Positions 23,566-33,839 of a stretch of DNA of 64,000 nt are shown piece after piece. The stretch is from Isoetes taiwanensis (lineage: Eukaryota; Streptophyta; Lycopodiopsida; Isoetales; Isoetaceae). The stretch lies in the NCBI GenBank assembly GCA_021234155.1, contig JAJEKV010000185.1, positions 622,001-686,000 on the forward strand, written 5' to 3'. The notes under the pieces are model-generated. The model worked only from the letters and a program-made list of their open reading frames with translations. It was not told where the DNA came from and searched no databases. How positions within the stretch are numbered: position 1 is the stretch's first letter; every line of letters begins with the position of its first letter. Position numbers and translations under genes: made by a program.

Positions 23566-23971
23566 CATATTTAGAAGACAGCCCTTTTCCCCGTAAGAAG
23601 CAAAACTTTCGTTCTAAGCTGCTTCATCATTGTCTATATCTGTTCAATCCAAAAATCAGCTCCGGCGGGTGATTTCCCTCTTCAATCCTTATCTTGGCAT
23701 TAGTTCGGCGGTTTCCTTGTCTGTTGTTGGCCTATTTCCGGATAATCCAGTAACTAACTCTGTTGAAAAATTTCTGGTTCTTTCTTTGCGGCCTTTCTCT
23801 TTTAGTCTTTTTATTTTCCTGCGTATCTGAACTCCGACGAATTCGTATTTCGTCTTTTCTCTTTCTTCTTGGGCGCTTTCTCTGGCTGGTTGATCGGTTT
23901 AGTTTGGATCATATCAATCGATTCGGTATTTATTTGGGCGAATTGAGGAGTATAGATGATCCTGCCGCAAG

Positions 23972-24531
23972 GTACTTGCATTTTTAGTTTTTCAGTTTCT
24001 TTCCGAGATAAGAGAAATGCGTTACTCACTCGGTTTAAAATTTAAATTTATTGAATAAGTCTAGGAAGGACATGCAATTATCCGAAGGATTGTTTCTTTC
24101 AACGCTTCTTAAACGTGTCGTTGCGGGTCCCCTGACAATAGAATTGGGCCCAAAAGCAAGTTTCTGAAAGCTCTGTTGTGGTAAGGTTCGTACTGATCCT
24201 CTGCAAAATGCTTTTTAGGTTAATGGGTGATTTGTTTTCTTTGTTCTAGGCTTTAATCTTCAAAAATACTCTTGAATTATGACCTAATTCGTAAATAGAG
24301 ACTTTCCATTCTGTAACTTGCGTGTCCGGAAGTGCATGCAGCCAAATTTTACTTTCCTTTAGCTATATGTAGTCTTGATCTTGACAATGTGCGTCTAGAC
24401 TAAAGATATGCCAGCTTTAAGCAAGATATGCCTTCGGTTTGTTCAGAAATGATTGCAAATCGGCTTATTACAAATCGACCTCAACGTCCTTTTCCGGTGT
24501 ATGTAAAAGGGTTCTTGTTTCATGCATGCAG
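23972..24531 (+). other. Probable 5' leader intron of the GAE gene
   Basis: A GCCGCAAG/GTACTTG donor and a TTCTTGTTTCATGCATGCAG/G acceptor enclose 560 nt. Removing them leaves a short untranslated piece before ATG 24573. This also removes the upstream in-frame ATG at 24522 from the message, which supports the start chosen for the CDS. Confidence 0.5.
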
Positions 24532-24572
24532 GATTATTCTACTATATTGGTTCTATTCTATTTATCTCCAAG

Positions 24573-25901
24573 ATGCCGCCGTCAATGCAAGACGGCTTTC
24601 TATCAATGCCAGCCAAAGTGAAAACAGAGAAAAATATGCCTTCTACTCGGATGGCTGGACGCTGGCATTTTCCTGGTTTGGGAAGGTTACTATGTTGGTC
24701 CTTCATACTCGTTGCATTTATGGTGCTGATCTTTCACATAACATCTCCAAGGCTACACCTTACATCTGACTCCAAGGTTCGCACTAATATGGATTGGAGT
24801 TCTTCAAAAGTTATTATGCATCGAACCCCAGGCTGGGAAAGGGAAGTGATCCAGTCTTCACAAAAAGCAAGGGAAAATAATCTGGTGGTTCTTGTCACAG
24901 GTGCAGCAGGTTTTGTAGGCACCCATGTTTCCATTGCATTGAAAAAACGAGGAGATGGAGTTGTTGGTATTGATAATTTTAATGACTATTATGATCCATC
25001 CTTGAAAAGATCCAGGCAAGGTCTGCTGCTAAAGAATAACATATATGTTGTTGAAGGGGACATTACTGAAATAGGTCTGCTCAAGAGGCTTTTTGATCTT
25101 GTTACATTCACTCATGTAATGCATCTCGCAGCACAGGCAGGTGTTAGATATGCTCTGCAAAATCCTAGCTCATATATCCACAGCAATATTGCTGGCCTTG
25201 TCACACTATTTGAAGCATGTAAAGCTGCAAATCCCCAACCTGCAGTTGTTTGGGCTTCTTCAAGCTCTGTGTATGGATTAAACACTAAAGTTCCTTTCTC
25301 AGAGGCTGACAGGACTGATAAACCAGCCAGTTTGTATGCTGCTACTAAGAAGGCAGGAGAGGAAATTGCACACGTATATAATCATATATATGGATTGTCT
25401 ATGACTGGTTTGAGGTTTTTTACTGTATATGGTCCTTGGGGAAGACCTGACATGGCTTACTTCTTTTTCACAAAGGATATAATCAAAGGGAGGGCAATCG
25501 ACATTTATCAAGGCCCAAATCAAGTTGATTTAGCACGTGACTTCACATACATAGATGACATTGTTTCAGGATGCTTAAGATCAATTGATACTGCAACAAA
25601 GAGCACTGGAAGTGGAGGTAAGAAAAAGGGACCTGCACAGCTAAGGGTCTTTAATCTTGGCAATACTCATCCAGTCCCTGTGCCTACTTTAGTTGATATT
25701 CTGGAGAAGCACCTGAAGGTAAAGGCTATAAGAAATGTCATTAAGATGCCAAGGAATGGTGATGTCCCTTATACGCATGCAAATATAAGCCTTGCCCATG
25801 CAGAATTAGGTTACAGTCCTGTAACAAATTTGCAGACTGGCTTGAAGAAATTTGTGAAGTGGTATTTGTCATATTATGAAACTCCTGGCTCTGAAGTCTG
25901 A
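24573..25901 (+). CDS. GAE: UDP-glucuronate 4-epimerase (GAE), Golgi type II membrane protein
   Basis: Role: interconverts UDP-glucuronate and UDP-galacturonate, the donor for pectin synthesis, in the Golgi lumen. The intronless CDS of 442 codons is close to the family's usual ~430-440. Seen (numbering from ATG 24573): one hydrophobic anchor about residues 38-56, then the extended SDR Rossmann fold with GAAGFVG at 110-116, DNFNDYYDPSLKR, HLAAQAGVRYA, ASSSSVYGLNTKVPF, catalytic YAATK (Tyr255, Lys259), GLRFFTVYGPWGRPDMAYFF and a C-terminal GLKKFVKWYLSYY. All key residues are present and there are no frameshifts. Start: an ATG at 24522 is in frame, but a good intron acceptor at 24531 would remove it, so 24573 is preferred; Met at 24585 is also possible. 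The only clearly intact housekeeping-type gene here. Confidence 0.95.
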   Translation: MPPSMQDGFLSMPAKVKTEKNMPSTRMAGRWHFPGLGRLLCWSFILVAFMVLIFHITSPRLHLTSDSKVRTNMDWSSSKVIMHRTPGWEREVIQSSQKARENNLVVLVTGAAGFVGTHVSIALKKRGDGVVGIDNFNDYYDPSLKRSRQGLLLKNNIYVVEGDITEIGLLKRLFDLVTFTHVMHLAAQAGVRYALQNPSSYIHSNIAGLVTLFEACKAANPQPAVVWASSSSVYGLNTKVPFSEADRTDKPASLYAATKKAGEEIAHVYNHIYGLSMTGLRFFTVYGPWGRPDMAYFFFTKDIIKGRAIDIYQGPNQVDLARDFTYIDDIVSGCLRSIDTATKSTGSGGKKKGPAQLRVFNLGNTHPVPVPTLVDILEKHLKVKAIRNVIKMPRNGDVPYTHANISLAHAELGYSPVTNLQTGLKKFVKWYLSYYETPGSEV

Positions 25902-26668
25902 GAGAATCAAACATCTGACATCTTCTGCTCACTGACATGATCATATGTCTGTTTGACAAGGCTTATTGTGTGGCTGTTTCAGGTAATTTGTAACATTTTG
26001 AGAATTTTTACAACCTATTTTAAACATTTTGGCACAGGGATTATACATTCTGTACATAACAGGAATTGATTGTAATTGACATTGCTGAGCAGGAAAGAGA
26101 TGTTCAAAAGTTGTCTGTTTATTTAGATTGGCTTCATGTCCTTATGAAATGGTAAATGCTAAGAGTTGCTTAATCTATTGAAATAGCTGTATCTGTTGAA
26201 ATTTCCTTTGTTTCTTAATTAGAAGTCAGTATTGCACATGAAGGAGGCATAGGTTGGAACTGATTGTTGATAAATTCTTCTTAGAGCTTTACTCCTAAAA
26301 TTTTCAGGTTGCAAGTGCCGGATCTGTTAATGCTCATGCTGTTTAGGAATGTTTTTTGGATGGAAATTGCTGTATCTGTTCATTTCCCTTGTTTCTTCAT
26401 TAGAGGTACACGAAGGAGGCATAGGATGATCAGTTAGTTAATTCTCGTGCTATTCAGAAACGGACCATTATGTTTTGTAGATGGACTCCCATACTTTTCA
26501 AAGGAAAGAGACTAGTGGGGGAAGAGACTAGTGGCTTTATTACAGAATAATTTTGGGTGGCAAATACATGGACTTGGACTTTGTGAACAATCTTCTCTTC
26601 CATTTCATTTTCCCTCTCATAAGATATTGTAAGGAACGGCACCTTTAAATTATGCCATTATTCTTTTA
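25902..26668. repeat. GAE 3' flank with a diverged ~180-bp duplication
   Basis: No further gene. GCTGTATCTGTT...TTGTTTCTT(A/C)ATTAGA...GAAGGAGGCATAGG occurs at about 26186 and again at about 26367, an imperfect tandem duplication that may include the 3' UTR. Confidence 0.55.
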
Positions 26669-27097
26669 CTAGTTACAATGCCCAGCGTTGCTGAGCATAC
26701 GTTGGGAAACGTGTAAATGATCCCCATTAGTATAGAACTTGGGTGAGCGCGATGGATTTTAGTGATTAAGAATCAATTTTATGCTGTCCCGTTAATATAG
26801 AACTTGGTGACTGCAATTCTTCCTCGCAACCTTAGAGATCGCACTACATGACAAATTGGGTTCAGCAAAAGGCTTCCCACACATTCATGTGGAATCTTTT
26901 CTTCTGAAAGTTCTTCTGCCATATCTATCCTTTTGTTGAATTTTGTTTTTAAGGTCAAAAGGTGTTATGGATTTTTGCTTTCTTGTTTCTCCTTTCTTTA
27001 TAGTTTTAGCCGTCCAATTTTCAAGTAACATCTGGGCCGCCCGATTTAGGGCTCGATGCATAACGGACACACCGTATAATTTTATATAATATAAGGA
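26669..27097 (-). mobile_element. Complete short canonical Helitron (non-autonomous, 429 bp)
   Basis: On the minus strand the element starts TCCTTATATTATATAAAATT (from 27097) and ends with a hairpin GCTCAGC-AAC-GCTGGGC (26680-26696), spacer ATTGTAA, and CTAG (26672-26669). It sits between A (27098) and T (26668), the classical Helitron A|T target. Known: TC 5' end, 3' hairpin about 7-12 bp before CTRR, no target duplication. No coding capacity, so it would move with help from an autonomous copy. Confidence 0.85.
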
Positions 27098-27219
27098 TTC
27101 TTTGGCAGACAATTGTGGATGAAGTTAACTCATCAAAATACCTAAGAATTTTGGTGCTGGCCTTGTGACCCTTCCCCTTGCCATCCTGCACTTACAATTT
27201 TTTTTCAATGCCTATATGT

Positions 27220-27387
27220 AATGCTTCAGAATCGTTGGATTGTCTTCCTTAGCTTGTTTCTTTGCATTTAGTAAAAATGGCCGCATCTGTACTTCTTTCA
27301 AGTAATGCTTCAGAATCGTTGGATTGTCTTAATTAGCTTGTTTCTTTGCATTTAGTAACAAAAAATGGCCGCATCTGTACTTTTTTA
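27220..27387. repeat. Tandem duplication (84-bp period) containing a start codon
   Basis: AATGCTTCAGAATCGTTGGA...AAATGGCCGCATCTGTACTT is present twice (starts at 27220 and 27304) with few differences. Each copy carries the same ATGGCCGCATCTGTACTT context. Confidence 0.85.
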
Positions 27388-27682
27388 TGGAGTTTATACT
27401 CCATATGCCAGGGACGGATTTATGCATAGTCCTCGCATTCTCCAATCTGGAGAGAGATATCGACCCACAAAACCATTCCCTTGTTTTCGGAGGCTAATCT
27501 TGAATGGGTCCTTGCAAAAACCCATCTCCTCATCTTCTAAGCCAAATCGGCATATTCCATTATTTGGACAACATTTTCCATGTTTGAAGGTCGGCTATCT
27601 TCTTAATTTGGTAAGAGGTGTGAATAAGTACATCTGCTACAATGATATAAAGGGCATTTTTGTCGATATGCATCACTGCTAA
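27365..27682 (+). CDS. Hypothetical ORF, possible first exon of a plastid-targeted protein
   Basis: A 105-codon ORF. The first ~75 residues begin MAAS and are rich in Ser/Arg/Lys/Pro with few acidic residues, like a transit peptide. The last part (after CLKVGYLLNL) looks like read-through of non-coding sequence. A duplicated upstream start (27268) gives a different 19-codon peptide. No family recognised, and no clear donor or second exon found before the rolling-circle element at 27853. Confidence 0.3.
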   Translation: MAASVLFYGVYTPYARDGFMHSPRILQSGERYRPTKPFPCFRRLILNGSLQKPISSSSKPNRHIPLFGQHFPCLKVGYLLNLVRGVNKYICYNDIKGIFVDMHHC

Positions 27683-28233
27683 ACTAATACAGTTACCTAA
27701 ATTGGATAGGTGAGTTGCATAAGAATAAAAATTGTTCGTATAGGATAACCTGAGAGACATAGTATTCAGCAATACACAAAGGGGAGCTAGACTTAGACAT
27801 TGCTGCCTCCATTGTACTAAATAATTAGTCCATAAAATTCAATAAATATAGTATTCTCGAAGGGCTCGCATGAAAACAGATAAAAGCTCCCGCTAGCTAG
27901 GCTTTTCATTCATCTTAGCAGAATTCTACAATGGTTGAGAGTGGGTAGCTGCATATTTGCAAACTACCCACAATGAACATGGTGCTGCGCACGGAGGGTT
28001 GCCCTCCGTGACCCGAGAGTGAAATGGCTTAAATCACACTTCAAAGTCATGTTTTCGAGCAAATACTGACATATACTTGGAATATGCCACAAACCCACAT
28101 GGATAAGGGTAAATATAATATAGCTGGCATGTAGTTCTTGTTTTCCTGGCAGTGCCATCCTACACAAGAAAGCCTAATCAAGAACCAGGTCAGCTAATGA
28201 GGAACCAGGCCATAGTTTAGACATAGGACTGAC

Positions 28234-28407
28234 CTGATTGCAATGCGAAGAACATGACATCTTCAAATAAGGTTCTTAAAGGAATTGTGTGGCAGCTGAA
28301 TTTCTTGAGAACCTCCATAGCCAAGGGGATTGCCTCATTGATACTAAGAGTATATAAGATGATGCATCCACTGGATAATGCAAGAAAGAAGCTGTCGCTG
28401 AGGGTAG
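28234..28407 (-). pseudogene. Exon-like fragment inside the rolling-circle element
   Basis: Bounded by TTTTATTGCAG and CAATCAG/GTCAGT. The minus strand is open throughout: TLSDSFFLALSSGCIILYTL, then EVLKKFSCHTIPLRTLFEDV, FFALQS. Hydrophobic and protein-like, 58 codons. Family not recognised. Likely a captured host exon. Confidence 0.4.
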
Positions 28408-28450
28408 CTGCAATAAAATCACCTCCAACAAGCAAAACTATGCCGTGCAT

Positions 28451-28633
28451 CATCCTGAGGGTCCAGACCCTATGCTGCTATGGAGCGAATCCTACATTAT
28501 TTCGCTGCATTTCCATCAGATTGGAGCTTCGATTTGCCGACATAGCCACGCCTGTGGGGCTGGATGACCGAGCATTTACAGGCAGCAGCCAGTTTTTAGC
28601 AGTCATCAACATATGCTAGGTATATGCCAGTAC
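28451..28633. repeat. ~180-bp direct repeat, copy 1
   Basis: From GGGTCC(A/G)GACC to CATATGCTAGGTATATGCC this segment is nearly identical to 32998-33182, 4.5 kb away within the same element. It includes CACGCCTGTGGGGCTGG. Confidence 0.92.
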
Positions 28634-30504
28634 CACAAACTCTAATTTAATATGTCTTTGTGTATAAGCAAAACTTCACAGATATAGGGTTTGAAGCCCT
28701 GAAAAAATGCATGCTTTGCAACTTAAAACATGTTAATGTAAGCCTCGAATAATTTAAAGTGAGGATCACCCATGCACGTGTAGACAAAAGCAAAATTCAT
28801 GTATTGATGAAATTTCCGAAGTGACAATGTTTTAACATTATGAAAGGACTGCCATCGTATTTTCAATTCCCTGACCATAAGTTCTTACGTAGCACAGAAA
28901 AGGATTGAGGTTCATCATCCAATTATGTGAAACCATTCAATTTTCATGTAAACATGCCATGAAACCTGCAATTTCATGAAAACATGCCATGAAACCTGCA
29001 ATTAGGTCGAAACAAAGAAAGCCTTGCATTACATCCAGCAAATACTAAGTCCCCATGCACCGCAAGAGCATAAACTTGTCCCTTAGGTCCATCACACCTT
29101 GTTGTGCAGAAGCTGTCATATTCCATGCCTGTATATTAGAAAACATTAGAACAACTTTCAAGAACATAACAACTATCTACATAAGGAAAGGTTTAACTCC
29201 ATTTTCAAATCACCATCATTGCAAAAGGGTAGCGGTAAAACATAAATTCCTAGCCATTAGTTCTTATCGCATTGTAAATGCATTGAATGGCGCTTCTGTT
29301 AATCAAGAAATCTCAAAGAATTTAGCCAATCAATGACACTGCCACATATCATAATTATACAGAAAGCTCTAGAATTGCAAGCCACAATCCAAGCTCTTGT
29401 TTGAAGAGCAAAACAACATAAAATAATAACGAATTTTCAGACTGAACTAACCCACGTAAGAATTGTTCAGATTCTTACATACCATGTGCCAACTGCCATT
29501 AAATGTTTTCTTTTGCACATGACTGCCAATTATTGGACACATGTTAAAAGTAAATGCGTGTTAAAACATATACAGTTGGGACATATGTTGAACATTAATT
29601 CCACGATAATGTATTGGGCAATTGAACATATGTTAACTTTGGTTTGAAAAGAGTTTTCTAAAGTTCAATATGACTAATAGAGGGAAACTCCAAGACCTGT
29701 TGTGGAATATGTGCCGTAATTCAACTTAAACCACCCCCTAGCACTTGGGCCTCCACAAAGTACATGTATTTAATTGCTAATGTACTTATAATTAAAATCT
29801 CATGGTTTCCAGGATAGAGAACAACAGCTTTTGTAGGGGTCCCATCCAATAAAGGGACAGACCAATGCAGCCTGTATACAGCAACCATAAATTTCTTAGC
29901 CAATACAAACAAACTGCCGTATTGCAGCCAAAAGGAGCTTGACAAAATCTAACACCTACAAAATGCAGTGATTAATTTAGCAAATGATTGCTAGTGTAAG
30001 TCCAACTGTGATGCAAGCATGGAAAATGCAATCATCCTTTATGAAAACCGTTGTCCCTCAAATAAAGAATACCGTTGTCCATGTTCTGTTTTCAATATGC
30101 ACGTAATCTCAGCGCGGCCTTGGGCTTCAGGAGGTATGATGAAGGCCTGCAAAATATATATTAAGTTGAGTTGCATTTTGCAGTATTCTTATTATTAATG
30201 ATTAAAACGGTTGCTACATAGAGACTACATTCAGTGGTAAAAAGTAAGGCATGACAGAAAAATGATGAACAATTAAGCCAAAGAATGTCTACCTCAAGAC
30301 GATAAAAACGGGATTTCTAAATGCTGATCAGAGCAACAGCTAACTTCAAACCCTGTAATAATCTTTCTTTCTTTTTTTTTCTATAGCCATAAAGAGCTAG
30401 TATTGGTACAATGATAGAAAGCCTATGCATCCATTCGCCATGGGTGTGGGCTGTGCCGATCTGGGCTGTGCTCACTGGTTCATTATTTTACTAGTCAATC
30501 TAAC

Positions 30505-30590
30505 TTTCTTAGCCGGACTGGAGACAAGCGGACTCGAACCGCTGACATCCGCCACAGGGTAAGCCACCGTCTCTCAGGTCTGTGACATGA
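30505..30590 (-). pseudogene. trnA-UGC: Plastid-derived trnA(UGC) 3' exon and intron end (NUPT fragment)
   Basis: The minus strand reads GGCGGATGTCAGCGGTTCGA then GTCCGCTTGTCTCCA (30553-30519), the 3' exon of chloroplast tRNA-Ala(UGC), with a complete T arm. It is preceded by ACCTGAGAGACGGTGG and CTTACCCTGT, the conserved end of the trnA group II intron. The 5' exon and most of the intron are missing. Family knowledge: this sequence sits in the plastid rRNA operon. A few substitutions show it is no longer plastid DNA but a nuclear insertion. It cannot make a tRNA. Confidence 0.82.
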
Positions 30591-30645
30591 ATTGGCAAGC
30601 TTAAGCTGCATTTCTACAATTGATGTAATAAGGGATAAGTCTTAC

Positions 30646-30833
30646 CACAACAGGCATTTGGCAAGCCTTGGGCCAGGACCGAATCCCATTTTTCTGTAAT
30701 TCTCCATGGTGCTGCCATTGAATCTTTGGTAATCTCCTCCATTCTAAATCCGTCTTCATAATTTAAGATTGTAAGATGATCTTTGGCAACTCTTTTAGAA
30801 GCTGGTCCATTATGGTGCCTACGGATTTTCAAT
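30646..30833 (-). pseudogene. Exon-like fragment inside the rolling-circle element
   Basis: Bounded by CATGTTAG and TGTTGTG/GTAAGA. Open for its full length: LKIRRHHNGPASKRVAKDHL, TILNYEDGFRMEEITKDS, MAAPWRITEKWDSVLAQGLP. Strongly protein-like and on the same strand as 28234-28407, so the two may derive from one captured gene. Family not recognised. Confidence 0.45.
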
Positions 30834-30899
30834 CTAACATGAAAATGATCTTGAAAAGCTACCAAACAAACAGATGTTTTCATAAAAACAAATAGTTCG

Positions 30900-32229
30900 A
30901 CGCATGAAGCTTACCGCGATCTTTTAGAACAAAAATCACCATCTTAATGGCAGACCAGATCATATGTTGTCCATATTTAAACAATTTGTGTTAGATATAA
31001 GCAAAAAGAAAAAATTTAGTGATATGGAAAAGAGACCTCAGCTAGCAAAATCAGAGAATGCTGGAAAATACCTTCATGTCCCTTCATCGGACAAACAAAA
31101 TTTGAATGCAGAAAATGCCATTGACCAAGAACTCTGATCGAGGATACGAGACCGATTCAAACAAATGCAGTCATGAAGCATAGGCTAGAAAAATGAACAA
31201 TGGCTAAAGATGCATCAATTTTGTAGCGGAAATGCAAATGAGCTAAGCCCTCACTAGTGATGGTTGGATTAAGTCCTAGAAGAAGAGAAAGCTAGGACGA
31301 GAGTTAAAAAAAAAAATTAAGGAGCAAAATTGAGGTGTCATGGCTAGCATTACAATTTCGAGCTTAAGTATAGAACAACCTCCCCTACATCTAGATTTTA
31401 TTTCTAGTAACGTTACATGTTTGTGGCTAACTTATCATGCCATATGGTGATGCCCCGTCCTCACAATATCTGCAGCCCTACGTTTTAAACCCCCAGATAA
31501 ATAAGAACATGGAGGGATTCAGGTTGTAAGAATACAACAAGCTTTAAAATACAACAATAGCCGCAAATATGCTTCAAAGGAGGTTGGAGAAATAGAGCAG
31601 ATTGCGATTAAGGCATGTCCGGATATAACTCTAGCGAATTTGCCGTTGAAGATCTTGGATAATAAACAATTGAACCCAAACAACACATAAACCCAACATC
31701 ATCCCTGAATCAGAATGCATGGCGGTCGCCTACATCATTACTTGCATAGAATCAGAATCAGAAAGTAAATTGTCAATTGGTTATTTTAAAAATCTTAAAT
31801 ACAAAGATAAAACTCTTGGCCCATGGTTAAAGAAACCCGGCAGATAGAAGCGAGGGGATCATAGAAGCACATCCGGCCGATGCCCGGTTCCAATAATGGC
31901 AACGAAGACTAATACATCAGCAAAGTAAAACATTTACACGAACTCGCTTGCTTACTGACTAGAAATGCAACACCCTTCTCAACTGGCCGCAATTACATAG
32001 TAAAATATTTACATAAAACATCATAAATAACCTGGAAACAGAAGGTAGGGGCTCACGACAACCACTGGGAAACGGTTTGGCACCTGCAGTTATGGAAGCG
32101 CATCCAAATACTCTTCATTTTTTACTCTAGCAAAAGGTAACGTTGTTTCACAAAAGCAACAGAGGTTTATTTCTTCATTCACGCAGGTAATCTTTGAACC
32201 ATCCTGGAGACAACCTTTGTCTCACCATT
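30900..32229. other. No gene recognised
   Basis: AT-rich interior of the rolling-circle element. No ORF above 60 codons, no repeat unit or RNA gene seen. Confidence 0.4.
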
Positions 32230-32675
32230 GAATATGTAGCAAAATAACAGGGGGTTCCAGGGGGATTTGATATAGATATAATTCTTGAAACCATAGACCA
32301 TATCCCTAAAACAATTCAATGGGTTATTATAAAAAAAAACATAGATTTAAGATAAAAAATAGTCACATTACCTCACTGGTTAGATTGGTTAAAGTAGTCT
32401 TATTAGGACATTGAGTTATTTTGGTAGAGGTTCGAATCCCCGTATTTCATATTCTAAAAGCTTAAGTGAAACCGTATAGAGGCTCGATATACCATCAAAA
32501 CCTTAGGCAAACTCGTATTCGACATCTTAAAATCATAGCGTCCCCAATCATAATTGAGCATAATCAAAACGAGAGGTGTCCAGAGGCTCCAACATACGCC
32601 TAGGCCGTCGGATTGACATCCGACGACCGTGGTAGTCCAGGTGCACCTCGTTTAGAATATGTAGCAAAATAACAG
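32230..32675 (+). repeat. Single isolated monomer of the 428-bp satellite
   Basis: One complete unit, almost identical to the first unit of the array at 36594. It contains the B box GGTTCGAATCC and the GATTGACATCCGACGAC region. It is bounded on both sides by GAATATGTAGCAAAATAACAG (32230-32250 and 32655-32675), which is also the unit-to-unit junction in the array. So this is one unit plus 21 bp of overlap. Confidence 0.93.
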
Positions 32676-32997
32676 CCGATTTTATTTTCAAGCTATCTTA
32701 ACTTGTGCAAGGATAGCAGCCTAATAGAGCATCCAGATTTCCCTGCATCCAAAATTTTTGCCGCCATCTTAAGCGGCATTGGCCCAAAGAATCGCAAGTG
32801 CAAAAAATCTGCACATTATTCTCATGAAATGCCATCTTCTTGATCTCCTTTTTGGCACAGCGCAATCTCCACATCAAATCTACCCTATTTGTCACGCTTC
32901 ATATCTTTGAAGCCACAAGACAACAAATAAAGCTCTTCCTCGCATCATTGTCCGCAAACCCACAAAGATCATTTAGCGAACTCACCCGCTAGAACTC

Positions 32998-33182
32998 ATC
33001 ATCCCGAGGGTCCGGACCACTGGCTTTGCTATGGAGCGAATCCTACATTATTTCGCTGCATTTCCATCAGATTGGAGCTTCGATTTGCCGACATAGCCAC
33101 GCCTGTGGGGCTGGATGACCGAGCATTTACAGGCAGCAGCCAGTTTTTAGCAGTCATCAGCATATGCTAGGTATATGCCGGC
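32998..33182. repeat. ~180-bp direct repeat, copy 2
   Basis: Near-identical to 28451-28633. After it comes GGCATATACCTGAATATGCC, which itself resembles 28068-28110, so the duplication history is composite. Confidence 0.92.
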
Positions 33183-33839
33183 ATATACCTGAATATGCCC
33201 ACATACCCACATAAACGAGGGTTTGCCCCCCTAGGGGCAACCCAAAAAACACAGGGAATATCTAGTTATATCATCTGGACCCCAAACAAAAATTCTACAG
33301 ATGTCGGTTAAGTGTACCTGCAGAGAGCTTATCCCAAGGATTAAAAAACCTCGCCCTTTCAGGTTTTCGAGGAAAAACCCTAGTGATAAGCCCTCTGCAA
33401 GGGGCTTGGACACAACGTAAGGCTGCAAAAAAAACACTCCCACAAAAAAACCCCCGAAGCCTGAAGAAGACGGAGTCGCGCATCCCGCTGTACCTGCACA
33501 TCAACAAAGTAGAACACAAAGATAAGAAAACAACAACCTCGAAAATCGAGGGGCTGGTCACGCGTGCCACACGACAAAAAATAACCTCGAAAAAGTGTGG
33601 GGCTGGACATGCGTGCCACGCAACAAAAAATAACATTTACAATAATATACACATTAAGGGAGGGTGGGTGGGAGTCAAGGGAACTGCTGAGAGAGGAGAA
33701 AACGCCGATGAAGAAGCTGCAAGAAATAGCGATCCCAAATGAACAAGAGCCATAGAAAATGCATGCAATGCATTCATGCATGCAAGAGATGCATGCTTGC
33801 CCATTCGAGAATGCCGATCCGATGGCTCGGATCGATGGG

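Larger units (their letters stand above)
27853..33839 (+). mobile_element. Large Helentron-like rolling-circle element, family B copy 1
   Basis: The 5' end reads ATTCTCGAAGGGCTCGCATGA (27853). The 3' part has GCCCATTCGAGAAT (33799-33812), complementary to the 5' end with one mismatch, followed by the hairpin CGATCCGA-TGGC-TCGGATCG (33815-33834) and GATGGG. The 5' 130 bp also resemble the start of family A at 11825 (TAGGCTT.TCATTCATC..AGCAG..TACAATG). Internal hairpins are at 27990-28010 and 33219-33243. The 6-kb interior holds exon-like pieces, a plastid tRNA fragment and a satellite monomer, typical of gene capture. No Rep/helicase recognised. The two ends could also belong to different copies. 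Confidence 0.5.

Noticed and set aside
24522-24572. Extending GAE to the upstream in-frame ATG at 24522
   Set aside because: A good branch/pyrimidine/AG acceptor ends at 24531, so that ATG is probably intronic, and the extra residues are unlike other GAE N-termini.
30519-30553. A functional tRNA-Ala gene
   Set aside because: Only the 3' exon and intron end of plastid trnA are present. There is no 5' half, so no tRNA can form.
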